Shown here: positions 43,818 through 51,710 of the stretch, one piece after another
Layout of the letters: each line of letters starts with the position of its first letter
Position numbering within the stretch: the stretch's first letter is position 1
Origin: Fimbriimonadaceae bacterium
GTDB taxonomy: Bacteria > Armatimonadota > Fimbriimonadia > Fimbriimonadales > Fimbriimonadaceae
Assembly: GCA_025934835.1 (NCBI GenBank)
Contig: JAICWL010000005.1
Coordinates: 1-64,000 of the forward strand
DNA length: 64,000 bases
Reading direction: 5' to 3'
Notes under the pieces: model-generated
What the model was told of the DNA's origin: nothing
The model's database searches: none
The model's input: the letters and a program-made list of their open reading frames with translations, nothing else
Position numbers and translations under genes: made by a program

Positions 43818-44698
43818 TGCCCGGCAGGGTTATCTTCACATTCGCGACCGGGCATCCGAAATATGCCCTTATGGCGAAGGGCTTGGCACTGTCGCTCAAG
43901 ATCCACGACTGCGAAATTCGCCGCGTGGTGGTTTGCGACCGGGAGAATTCGGGACTCGAGAAGTACTACGACCAGGTTGTGAAGCCGGTCGAAGGGTTCT
44001 CGCATTGGTTTACAAAGCTCAGCGGCCTCAAAGCGACTGATGCCGACGCTCTCCTGTTCGTGGATGCGGACGGGTTCGCGCTTCGTCCGCTCGCACCGAT
44101 CTTCGATGCGATGGAAGGGTGCAGCTTCGGCGTGCAGGGTCTTTGGCGGGAGGAGGTGCAGTGGTATGGCGACATGACGAGCACTATGCGCCGGCTCGGC
44201 CTGCCGAAGATCCCGCTCTTCAGTGGTGGGTTGCTGTATTACGAGCGCAACGACCGCACTCTGGAGCTAATCTCCCGCATCCTCTCGATTGCCGAGACTT
44301 ACGACGAGCTTGGGCTGCAGCGCAACGGCGGGCATATCGTGGACGAGGTATGCACCAGTGTGGCGATGGCCCAGACCGGAATAGGAACGGTATTCCCTGA
44401 TTCGCAGGCGTTTTCGTTCACACCGTGGGGGCTCATGGGCCGGCTGCATCTGGACGTGCTGGCGGGGGAATGCAGATTCTTGAAGGGGGCGGACAACCCG
44501 AAGCTGAGATCGCCGTTAATCTACCACTCCGGACACGCGAAATGGGATCCGATCTACTGGCGCGAGCTGAACCGGCTGTTGAAGCTTGAGGCCGACTCGC
44601 GGAAGGCTCCACCGACCGGCGTGCTAACCCGCGGAAAGATTTTCAAGCGTCTTCGCGCGGCAATCTCGGAAAGGGCCGCGCTGCGAGCGGGGCGCTGA
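43817..44698 (+). CDS. Putative GT-A glycosyltransferase (GT8-like)
   Basis: A 293-residue protein starting RVIFTFATGHPKYALMAKG, the form seen in GT8-like and related glycosyltransferases. DALLFVDADGFALRPL contains the metal-binding DAD. PLFSGGLLYYERND and NGGHIVDEVCTS resemble the acceptor-site part. GTG start shares one base with the Wzy stop (TAGTG). No membrane helices. Specific sugar unknown. Confidence 0.7.
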   Translation: MPGRVIFTFATGHPKYALMAKGLALSLKIHDCEIRRVVVCDRENSGLEKYYDQVVKPVEGFSHWFTKLSGLKATDADALLFVDADGFALRPLAPIFDAMEGCSFGVQGLWREEVQWYGDMTSTMRRLGLPKIPLFSGGLLYYERNDRTLELISRILSIAETYDELGLQRNGGHIVDEVCTSVAMAQTGIGTVFPDSQAFSFTPWGLMGRLHLDVLAGECRFLKGADNPKLRSPLIYHSGHAKWDPIYWRELNRLLKLEADSRKAPPTGVLTRGKIFKRLRAAISERAALRAGR

Positions 44699-44704
44699 AT
44701 TTCA

Positions 44705-46297
44705 TTGGTAACGCCTCCTGAATCAATCTACGACTCTACGACTGCGCCGGAAGAGCAGATCCTGATAAAGCCGATCTCGCGAACGCGAGGCGTGGCGCTG
44801 CTCGCCGGCGCTCGGTTCGTCTACATGGCGATCACGTTCCTATGCGTGCCGTTCTACCTAAACTGGCTCGGGGACGCCGGATACGGCGCCTACCTTCTGC
44901 ATTGGACCTTTGCGGGCTATCTCACCTTGGTCGATTTGGGTTTGCCGTATGCCGGGAACGTGAACATCGCCAAGGCGCTGGCGGAAGGCAAGACCGCCCG
45001 GGCGAAAGCGCTCCAGAGCGCCCTGTTTGGGGCGATGTGCGGTATCGCGGTCATCGCTTTCGCGCTCTATACCTCGTTTGGCGCTCTGATGAACGTGCTC
45101 AAGCCGGAGGGCAGTCCGGGGCACCTAGCTCTGGCGGGATTCTTTGCCATCGGCGGGTACATCAGCGCGATCAACATCACGGCCGCGGTCACGCCGATCA
45201 TCAACAGCCTGGAGGATTACCGAACGATCGGGCATATCCAACTCGTGAACGCCGTGTTGACTTCGCTCGTGCCATTTGCAGTGACCTACTTTATACGGAC
45301 ACCCGAGGCTTTGCTTTTCGGCAACACGCTCGGGGCGGCGATGACATCGGTTGTGGCGATCGTGATCGTCGCTCGGAGGCTCGGGTGGGGCATGGTGACG
45401 CCGCGCTTCGACCGCCAAGCGCTACGTGAGCTGCTGCCCACCGGAATGAGCCTAATGGCGATCAAGGTTCCGGGCGTGCTCATCGGATCGACCGACCGGC
45501 TTGTGATCGGCGTGGCGGCAGGGAAGACCGCGCTCACTCAATACGGCGTCCCCGCGAGAATTCCGGAGAGCTTGAACAACCTCTACCGGAGCGCATTCGA
45601 TACGGCACTCATCTCGGTGACTCGCGCAGCGCAAGACAAGGCGACAGACCTTGTAAGGCTGCTCCGGCGTTATTCGCTCATCAACCTGACGGGTGGTTGC
45701 GCCGCCGTGCTGATACCATGCTCGTTCGGCTACCCGCTTTTGTCGATTTGGCTGCGGGAACACGCGCCTGCCATCGGACCGCTCGTTATGCTGCTCCTTG
45801 CTATGAACACCACGTTCGACCTGTTCGTGGGTACAGCGTGGCATGGACCGATCGCGCACGGGAGCCCACACGCTATGGTGCGATTCTCGATCGCCGGCAT
45901 CACGTTTCGTATCCTCGCGAGTTACCCAGCGCTGCTGCTCTTCGGCGGGGTGGGCGTCGCGGCGGTGAACGTAATCGTGACGGTGCTGCTTTGCGTGCCG
46001 GTCTATCTACGCGCTTACAAGCTGATCGAAGCGCAGGAATCTCCCATGCCTCACGTTATGCGCGGAACGATCGTTGCTCTGATCGGGACGGCGTTCAGCA
46101 TCGTCGGCTTTCTTATCTCGCGCCACATGACTGTCGGCGCGGTCCGATTTGGGGCCCTTCTGGTCATTCCATTGTTCTCCCTCGTGTTTCTAATTCTCAT
46201 CCGAAGCACTCATCTGAGCCCCTTGCCAGACAAAATCGAGAGAGTTCTGGGAAAGGTGTTTCGGCTAAAATGGTCGCCTGTCGAGGGCCTGTCCTAG
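44705..46297 (+). CDS. Wzx-type flippase (MATE/MVF polysaccharide exporter)
   Basis: A 530-residue inner-membrane protein with 12-14 helices starting RGVALLAGARFVYMAITFLC. It shows the VDLGLPYAGNVNIAKALAEG loop typical of Wzx/RfbX, and STDRLVIGVAAGKTALTQYG in the middle. It would move the undecaprenyl-linked repeat unit to the periplasmic face. TTG start, 6 nt after the preceding gene. Part of the Wzc-Wzy-GT-Wzx operon, with two glycosidase/binding genes downstream. Confidence 0.9.
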   Translation: MVTPPESIYDSTTAPEEQILIKPISRTRGVALLAGARFVYMAITFLCVPFYLNWLGDAGYGAYLLHWTFAGYLTLVDLGLPYAGNVNIAKALAEGKTARAKALQSALFGAMCGIAVIAFALYTSFGALMNVLKPEGSPGHLALAGFFAIGGYISAINITAAVTPIINSLEDYRTIGHIQLVNAVLTSLVPFAVTYFIRTPEALLFGNTLGAAMTSVVAIVIVARRLGWGMVTPRFDRQALRELLPTGMSLMAIKVPGVLIGSTDRLVIGVAAGKTALTQYGVPARIPESLNNLYRSAFDTALISVTRAAQDKATDLVRLLRRYSLINLTGGCAAVLIPCSFGYPLLSIWLREHAPAIGPLVMLLLAMNTTFDLFVGTAWHGPIAHGSPHAMVRFSIAGITFRILASYPALLLFGGVGVAAVNVIVTVLLCVPVYLRAYKLIEAQESPMPHVMRGTIVALIGTAFSIVGFLISRHMTVGAVRFGALLVIPLFSLVFLILIRSTHLSPLPDKIERVLGKVFRLKWSPVEGLS

Positions 46298-46319
46298 GCC
46301 AATCTGCCAGAATCCACGC

Positions 46320-48302
46320 GTGAGCTTCTTCATGCTGCGCGCCGCAATGGCCGCGTGCTCGGCCCTGCTGGCTTCGGCCGCATTCCCATCTTCCGGCTGG
46401 CAGCCTTTTTCGCCTGGGCCAACTTCTGTCCGTCGAACAGGGAGCGCCGTCGACCTCTCCAATCGCGCGCTGCAGGTGCGATGGACGCTCGGAACGCGGC
46501 CCAATGCGACCATCATGAACCGTTGGACCGGCGAACGGATTTCGGGCGCGGCGGAGCCTTTCGAGCTAACTCTTCGATCCGGCAAGGTATTAGGCCTTTC
46601 ATCGCTTAGGCTCATGAGGGCGTCGACTTCTCGAGCCAAAGATCGCGGTGGCCGAACCAGTACGGTTTCACTCGAGCTTTCCGCTCCTGGAGAGGGCATG
46701 CGCGTGCGCTGGAGTTTGATCGGCGCCGACGGCGCCTCTTACGCCCGCGAAAGCTTGACCCTTACTGCCGAGAACGCCAACGTGGATGTTCGCGACGTCC
46801 GGCTGATCGATTTACCGATAGGCGGTGCATCGGTGGCCGGCACAGTGCCTGGCTCGCCGATCGAGGCCGGGAGCTTCGTGCTTGGGCTCGAGCATCCAAT
46901 GTCGTCCAGCGAGGTGCGGGCCGGCCGGGCAATTTGCCATATCAAGCGCGCGCTGCCACTTAGCGAGGGTGCCTCGGTGACCTACACAGCGGTCATCGAC
47001 GCTGCTCCGAAGGGCCAGACTCGAAGGTCGTTTCTCGCATATCTGGAGCGGCAGCGGCCAAGGCCCTACTCGCCGTTCCTTCACTACAACTCTTGGTATG
47101 ACCTCGGCTATTTCAACAAGTACACGGCTCCGGAGTGCGTAGAGCGGATCAACGAGTTTGGGCAGCATCTATCTCGAGAGCGCGGTGTCAAGCTGAGCTC
47201 GTTCTTATTCGACGACGGCTGGGACGACACATCGACCGTATGGAATTTCAACAGCGGTTTCCCGAACGGTTTCTCGCCGCTGAAGGCCGCAGCAGCGCAA
47301 TATGGCGCCGGTCCCGGCATCTGGCTTTCGCCTTGGGGCGGCTACGGAACCCCGCGCGAGCAGAGGCTTGCGACCGGCAAGAAGCTGGGCTACGAGATCG
47401 ACTCAGAAGGGTATGCGCTGTCGGGGCCGAAGTATTACGCGCGGTTCCACGATGTGTGCATGAAGATGGTGCGCGACTATGGCATCAACCAGTTCAAGTT
47501 CGACGGCACAGGCAGTCCGGACAAGCAGTATCCCGGGAGCAAATTCTCGAGCGACTTCGAGGCCGCGATCCAGCTGATCAGCGACCTGAGGCGCGCCAAG
47601 CCTGGGTTGTTTATCAACCTCACCACGGGTACGTGGCCCTCGCCGTTCTGGACGCGCTACGCGGATTCGATCTGGCGCGGTGGGTCGGACCATGAGTTCG
47701 CGGGCGTTGGTCCCTGGAGGGAAAAATGGATCACGTACCGCGATGGCGATACTTACCACGGGGTTGTGAAGAAGGGCCCGCTATACCCTCTCAACTCGCT
47801 GATGCTGCACGGCATCATTTTCGCCCGGTATGCCGCGCACTTGGGCGACGACCCTGGGCACGATTTTCGTAATGAGGTGCGCGACTATTTCGCGGGAGGA
47901 ACGCAGCTCCAAGAGATGTACATCACCCCCACCCTGCTCTCCAAGCAGAATTGGGATGATTTGGCCGAGTCCGCGCGATGGTCTCAAGCGGACTCGGCCA
48001 CGCTGAAAGACACCCACTGGGTAGGCGGTGACCCGATGAACCTGGAAGTCTACGGCTGGGCGGCATGGTCCGCCAAGAAAGCGATTCTGACTCTGCGAAA
48101 CCCGAGCGACAAGCCCCAATCGTTCTCGATCGATGCTGCCAGAGTGTTCGAGCTTCCAGCGGGATCGCGCGGTTCATTCATCATGCGAAGTCCATACAAG
48201 TCGGATGCAGGCAAGGGAGCGCTCGCACTTCCGGTTGGACGATCCCGTGTGGTAATGCTCCAGCCGTTCCAGGTGATGACTATCGAGGGGGCGTCTCGAT
48301 GA
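46320..48302 (+). CDS. Secreted GH36-type (alpha-galactosidase-like) glycosidase
   Basis: A 660-residue exported protein; the N-terminus FFMLRAAMAACSALLASAAF is a signal peptide. An N-terminal beta domain (to about 240) precedes a TIM barrel with FLHYNSWYDLGYF, LSSFLFDDGWDD, GIWLSPWGGYG and NQFKFDGTG, whose Asp is the likely nucleophile; RGGSDHEFAG may supply the acid/base Asp. A C-terminal beta domain follows. The family includes alpha-galactosidases and alpha-N-acetylgalactosaminidases; the exact substrate is unclear. GTG start. It overlaps the next gene by 4 nt (ATGA). Confidence 0.8.
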   Translation: MSFFMLRAAMAACSALLASAAFPSSGWQPFSPGPTSVRRTGSAVDLSNRALQVRWTLGTRPNATIMNRWTGERISGAAEPFELTLRSGKVLGLSSLRLMRASTSRAKDRGGRTSTVSLELSAPGEGMRVRWSLIGADGASYARESLTLTAENANVDVRDVRLIDLPIGGASVAGTVPGSPIEAGSFVLGLEHPMSSSEVRAGRAICHIKRALPLSEGASVTYTAVIDAAPKGQTRRSFLAYLERQRPRPYSPFLHYNSWYDLGYFNKYTAPECVERINEFGQHLSRERGVKLSSFLFDDGWDDTSTVWNFNSGFPNGFSPLKAAAAQYGAGPGIWLSPWGGYGTPREQRLATGKKLGYEIDSEGYALSGPKYYARFHDVCMKMVRDYGINQFKFDGTGSPDKQYPGSKFSSDFEAAIQLISDLRRAKPGLFINLTTGTWPSPFWTRYADSIWRGGSDHEFAGVGPWREKWITYRDGDTYHGVVKKGPLYPLNSLMLHGIIFARYAAHLGDDPGHDFRNEVRDYFAGGTQLQEMYITPTLLSKQNWDDLAESARWSQADSATLKDTHWVGGDPMNLEVYGWAAWSAKKAILTLRNPSDKPQSFSIDAARVFELPAGSRGSFIMRSPYKSDAGKGALALPVGRSRVVMLQPFQVMTIEGASR

Positions 48303-49180
48303 TCGTGCAGGCGCCCGTATTGCTGATTGAAGACACACGCACGCCCCCCTCGATCATCCAGGCCGTGTCAGACGCCCTCGGTCCTCGCGGCAAGCTGCTG
48401 GTGCGCGTCGCGAGCAGTTCGGCGCAAGCGGCTTCCCTGGCTCGCAAGCTCAAGCCTACCGCCGTAGTTTTCAGCCTCGGCGGCTCATTGGGGACCAAGG
48501 CGAGCTGGTCCGCGAAGAAGGACATGCTCGTACCGAGCCTGGAGACGGCCATCCGAAGCGTGCGAGCCGTTCGGCCGCACCCGGAGGTGCTTGTGCTGAT
48601 TCCTAGTGCGCCGGCAGCGCGAAGTGTTTGGATGGACACGCATGTCGCTCCTTTGCTGCGGCAAGCCGCCCGGGAAGCGGACGCCCCGCTCGTCGATGCG
48701 CGCCAGCCCGCGCGCGACTTTGCTGCCGACGTGGACGAGGCTCTGTTCGGCGGCAAGCAGGATAAGACCGGCTGGCAAATTGTAAGCGTGGACAGCGAAC
48801 AGCCGGACGAGGGGCCGGCGAAAAACGCCATCGACAACGACGCGCGAACCTATTGGCATACTCGGTATTCACCGAAGGTAGATCGGTATCCGCATGAGAT
48901 CGTGATCGACTTTGGCAAGCCAACTTGGATTCGAGGATTCACTTATCTGCCTCGTCAGGACGGCGGCGTGAACGGCAGAGTAAAGGACTATGACCTTTAT
49001 GGGAGCCTTGTTTCAAAATCTTGGCCCCCGCCCATCGCCTCTGGCAGGCTGTCGGACACGCTGAAGCGTTCGCGGGTGTGGCTGCCGAAGATGCGAGTGC
49101 GTTATCTCAAGCTGCTCGCGAAGTCGGAGTGGCATGGCGGGCCGTGGGCGTCTGCTGCTGAGATAGGCATCATCCGGTGA
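48299..49180 (+). CDS. SGNH-like plus F5/8-type C (discoidin) domain protein
   Basis: A 293-residue protein from the ATG at 48299, overlapping the glycosidase stop. Residues 1 to about 145 form a Rossmann-like domain (LLIEDTRTPPSIIQAVSDAL, TAVVFSLGGS, EVLVLIPSAP) similar in layout to SGNH hydrolases but without a visible GDS motif. Residues about 155-293 are a discoidin/CBM32-type carbohydrate-binding domain (AKNAIDNDARTYWHTRYSP, YPHEIVIDFGKPTWIRGFTY). No signal peptide or lipobox is visible, odd for a discoidin domain. The convergent hemY end overlaps by 11 bp. Confidence 0.7.
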   Translation: MIVQAPVLLIEDTRTPPSIIQAVSDALGPRGKLLVRVASSSAQAASLARKLKPTAVVFSLGGSLGTKASWSAKKDMLVPSLETAIRSVRAVRPHPEVLVLIPSAPAARSVWMDTHVAPLLRQAAREADAPLVDARQPARDFAADVDEALFGGKQDKTGWQIVSVDSEQPDEGPAKNAIDNDARTYWHTRYSPKVDRYPHEIVIDFGKPTWIRGFTYLPRQDGGVNGRVKDYDLYGSLVSKSWPPPIASGRLSDTLKRSRVWLPKMRVRYLKLLAKSEWHGGPWASAAEIGIIR

Positions 49181-50438
49181 ACTGGGCCGCGGCCTCGATG
49201 CCTTGGCGGACACAATCGGGCACGCCGATGCCTCCATAGGAAGCGCCCGCAAGCGCTATGGGCAGACCGGAAAGAGCCAGGCGAACCCCTGCTAGCCAAT
49301 CGAGATGTCCCAAGTTGTATTGGGGCAAGGCTCGGTCCCAGGTGTCGAAGCGCGTGAGCTCGGGAGCGGATGTTACGCTGAAAAGCCGATCGAGCTCGAT
49401 GAGCGCGCCTTCGGGGCCCCCGTGGCGGAGAAACGACCGAAGAAGCGTCTTGCCCTCGGGCGCCCTACCCGGCCATTTGAGAGAGCTGAACGTGCAGCCG
49501 GACAGTGCGCAATTCTCGCTTCGGGGCACGAGAAAACCGTTACCTTCCGGCGGCTTTCGGAATGCTCCCGCAGGAAACAGCATCGTCACAACGCTGGTGG
49601 ACGCGTGCTGTTGTCGTTCGAGCAGCTCGGATGCGACTGGCGCGACGCCCTGGAGGAGCCGCGCTGCAGCGAAACTGGGGACGGCCAAGACCAGCGATTC
49701 GGCCTCGAACGTTTCCGCACTCGTGCGCACCGACAGACTGGCTCCCGAGCGCTCGACCGCCTTGGCGGCGCTGGAGAGCCGGACGACGTCTCCAAGCCGG
49801 TTGACGAGTGCCTGGACTAGCGAGCCCATGCCTCGGCGCAGAGATATGAATGCGGGTCCGCCGGCGGGCGACGTCGCTTCGTGCGGGCGCCAATAGCGAG
49901 GGTAAAGCGCAGCCATACCGAGGGACTCAGGGTCGCCCGAGTACAAGCCCGCGAGCAACGGCTCCGCCACGAACTTGGAGAATCTCTCGCCGAACCTGGC
50001 ACGGAAGAAAGCCGCGACTGATGCGTCTCGCTCATGGGGCTCGGCCCAATCGGCTGGTCGAGCCGCGCGCTCTTTATCCTGTTCCCCAAGAAAATCAGCG
50101 CCGTCGAACGCTCCCGGGGCCACAGTGTCGAGCCTTGCGAGCGGCCGCGGCACCGGGCGGAGCCTACCGTCAACCAGCAGCGAGAATCCCTGAGCGGCAG
50201 GTTCTAGAACTTCCGAGCCTTGACCGATTTCCTCGATCAGCTCTTTGGCCCAGGGCTTGTGCGTGAAAACGGAATCTGGTCCGAGCTCGATAAGGGCGCC
50301 CTGCTCCCGGACCGTCGCGAGCTTGCCGCCCGCCCGGTCTCCGGCTTCGAGCACGATCACGTCCGCTCCCGCGCGCAGAAGCCTGTAGCCGGCGGTCAGC
50401 CCGGCGATACCACCGCCGATCACGATCGTTCGGCCCAT
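49170..50438 (-). CDS. hemY: Protoporphyrinogen/coproporphyrinogen oxidase
   Basis: FAD-dependent oxidase of haem synthesis, 422 residues. The Rossmann FAD motif is VIGGGIAGLTAGYRLLRAG at the N-terminus. GALIELGPDSVF, FVAEPLLAGLYSGDPESL and the C-terminal LALAGASYGGIGVPDCVRQG are typical of the HemY/PPOX family. Whether it oxidises proto- or coproporphyrinogen cannot be told. No other haem gene is nearby. ATG at 50438. The 3' end overlaps the discoidin protein gene by 11 bp. Confidence 0.92.
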   Translation of the reverse strand: MGRTIVIGGGIAGLTAGYRLLRAGADVIVLEAGDRAGGKLATVREQGALIELGPDSVFTHKPWAKELIEEIGQGSEVLEPAAQGFSLLVDGRLRPVPRPLARLDTVAPGAFDGADFLGEQDKERAARPADWAEPHERDASVAAFFRARFGERFSKFVAEPLLAGLYSGDPESLGMAALYPRYWRPHEATSPAGGPAFISLRRGMGSLVQALVNRLGDVVRLSSAAKAVERSGASLSVRTSAETFEAESLVLAVPSFAAARLLQGVAPVASELLERQQHASTSVVTMLFPAGAFRKPPEGNGFLVPRSENCALSGCTFSSLKWPGRAPEGKTLLRSFLRHGGPEGALIELDRLFSVTSAPELTRFDTWDRALPQYNLGHLDWLAGVRLALSGLPIALAGASYGGIGVPDCVRQGIEAAAQFTG

Positions 50439-50537
50439 TTCGTGCGTCGAGAAACGAGAAAGCCGAGAAACACTTTCGTCTCCCGGCTTCTCTTCTACCC
50501 TTTCACCCCGAATTGCGGAGTAAGTATTTCAATGCCG

Positions 50538-50681
50538 CTACGACAAAGAGACCGGAGTCGCGATCTCGTCGAGCGGCAGATTAATTGGATGGCCGAGCCC
50601 GATGTTCCTCATCTCGCGTCCTCTTCCAAGAGGAGTTTCCATTTCCTTGTGTGTGCTCTCCCTTCGCGCCGTATCGGCCAT
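50538..50681 (-). CDS. Small ORF (47 residues) with strong Shine-Dalgarno
   Basis: Too short for the ORF track. ATG at 50681 is preceded by GGAGG with a 5-nt spacer, one of the best ribosome-binding sites in the window. The peptide MADTARRESTHKEMETPLGR continues to LPLDEIATPVSLS. It is hydrophilic, with no signal or membrane segment. An overlapping frame encodes a hydrophobic 65-residue ORF (50581-50778, MASLIGILLKIAALTAIFMG) without an RBS, so the two are alternatives. Function unknown. Confidence 0.4.
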   Translation of the reverse strand: MADTARRESTHKEMETPLGRGREMRNIGLGHPINLPLDEIATPVSLS

Positions 50682-50724
50682 CCTGTCCTCCGTGACCGGC
50701 TACTGCCTGAACGATTCTACCCAT

Positions 50725-50752
50725 AAAGATTGCGGTCAAAGCCGCAATCTTT
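50725..50752. terminator. Hairpin AAAGATTGCGG / CCGCAATCTTT
   Basis: A perfect 11-bp stem with a 6-nt loop flanked by A/T runs on both sides, so it could terminate transcription on either strand. It lies between the small ORF and the glutaredoxin-like gene start. What transcript it ends is unclear because the flanking genes diverge from it. Confidence 0.5.
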
Positions 50753-50782
50753 AATAATATTCCGATCAGTGACGCCATTTGG

Positions 50783-51103
50783 ATGCAACTAGTGGAGATG
50801 TTGGGCCGTCGAACCGCCATGGTCGGTGACGTGGGCAGCTATTTGGGAGCCGGGCATCTCGTGCTGTACGGTTTGGAGGATTGTAACGACACGCTTTGGG
50901 TTCGGGGCCGTCTCGCAGAGCTCGGAGTGCCATTCAGCTACGTCGCTATCGAAGTCGACACTGTAGCCCACGACCTAGTGCTTCAGCGCAACGATGGGAA
51001 GGCCCGCACGCCCATGCTGGCGTTCGGGGAGCAGGAGTTTTCCTGCGATTTGGGTGAGCCGGAACTCTCGCAATTACTTCGGGCGCGCGGCTATCTGGCC
51101 TGA
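50783..51103 (+). CDS. Glutaredoxin-like small protein with a single cysteine motif
   Basis: A 106-residue (or shorter) thioredoxin-fold protein. LVLYGLEDCNDTLWVRGRL aligns with the glutaredoxin active-site region, but the CPYC motif is CNDT, leaving one Cys there. RNDGKARTPMLAFGEQEF holds the cis-Pro (TP). A second Cys is in EFSCDLGEP. Such monothiol forms often act in Fe-S or glutathionylation chemistry rather than disulfide reduction. Start uncertain: ATG at 50783, 50798 or 50819; none has a good RBS. Confidence 0.65.
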   Translation: MQLVEMLGRRTAMVGDVGSYLGAGHLVLYGLEDCNDTLWVRGRLAELGVPFSYVAIEVDTVAHDLVLQRNDGKARTPMLAFGEQEFSCDLGEPELSQLLRARGYLA

Positions 51104-51181
51104 TTGCCGAAGGCGCAAACTAAACTGAACCCGGATGAAACGAACCGAAGGCATCCGGAATCGAATCGGCTGGGGACTCGC

Positions 51182-51352
51182 ATGACGATTCGCCAGCTCC
51201 AACTCATGCTCGTGGTCATTTTCGGCCTCACTCTCGCCGTGGTGTGGGTCGGATATGTCCAGTTCATGCGATGGGGTGAACGGGAGGCCGAGAAGGCGCG
51301 GCTATTTCGCGAAGAGCAGGCTAGAGCTCGCAAAGAAGAATCTCCGGACTAA
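51182..51352 (+). CDS. Small single-pass membrane protein
   Basis: A 56-residue protein: LMLVVIFGLTLAVVWVGYVQF is one membrane helix, followed by a charged helical tail (GEREAEKARLFREEQARARK). It could also start at the TTG at 51104, directly after the preceding stop, giving 82 residues. Function unknown; the form resembles small assembly or regulatory membrane peptides. Its stop overlaps that of the convergent gene (CTAA). Confidence 0.5.
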   Translation: MTIRQLQLMLVVIFGLTLAVVWVGYVQFMRWGEREAEKARLFREEQARARKEESPD

Positions 51353-51666
51353 GGGCCGATGGTGCCTGGAGTGCCGTTCGGCAACTTGTGGGGAAGCTCG
51401 TCCGGAGGCTGCGTTCCCGGGGGCCACTCGGGGTTCATCGGCTCCGGGGGATCGGGAGTGGGCCCGCTTTTCGGTGCGGGCAAAACGATGCGGGGAGCGT
51501 TTGCTTCTCGAGGCTGCGCCTCCGGTGGCTCGAACGGCGGGCTTGCGGAGGGGACGGGCGCGGAGGAGAACAGCTCGTAGGCGCCCCAAGTGACGGCCAA
51601 GAGAATCAGGATGACCACGCCGCCGAGAGTCAGGAAGCGGATTTGAGATCGGTCATTCGGTTCCAT
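51349..51666 (-). CDS. Small membrane-anchored proline-rich protein
   Basis: A 105-residue protein from the ATG at 51666. One membrane helix (FLTLGGVVILILLAVTWGAY) is followed by a Pro/Glu/Ala-rich periplasmic tail (PPFEPPEAQPREANAPR) ending GTPGTIGP. Such tails often reach across the periplasm or bind SH3/PDZ-like partners. No family recognised. It is divergent from mrp and shares its stop tetranucleotide with the small membrane ORF. Confidence 0.55.
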   Translation of the reverse strand: MEPNDRSQIRFLTLGGVVILILLAVTWGAYELFSSAPVPSASPPFEPPEAQPREANAPRIVLPAPKSGPTPDPPEPMNPEWPPGTQPPDELPHKLPNGTPGTIGP

Positions 51667-51710
51667 ATGAGCCTTAGACGCGGAATTCGCCGGCAGGTAC
51701 TCTCTTCTCA

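Larger units (their letters stand above)
50439..50782. other. Intergenic region with imperfect hairpin and small ORFs
   Basis: About 340 bp before the divergent hemY and thiol-protein genes. An imperfect stem (GAGAAAGCC with GGCTTCTC) lies at about 50456-50494 just upstream of hemY. A clean 11-bp hairpin is at 50725-50752. Two overlapping minus-strand small ORFs are discussed separately. Confidence 0.4.

Noticed and set aside
50581-50778. 65-residue hydrophobic minus-strand ORF
   Set aside because: Starts inside the hairpin region without a Shine-Dalgarno and overlaps the better-supported 47-residue ORF in another frame.
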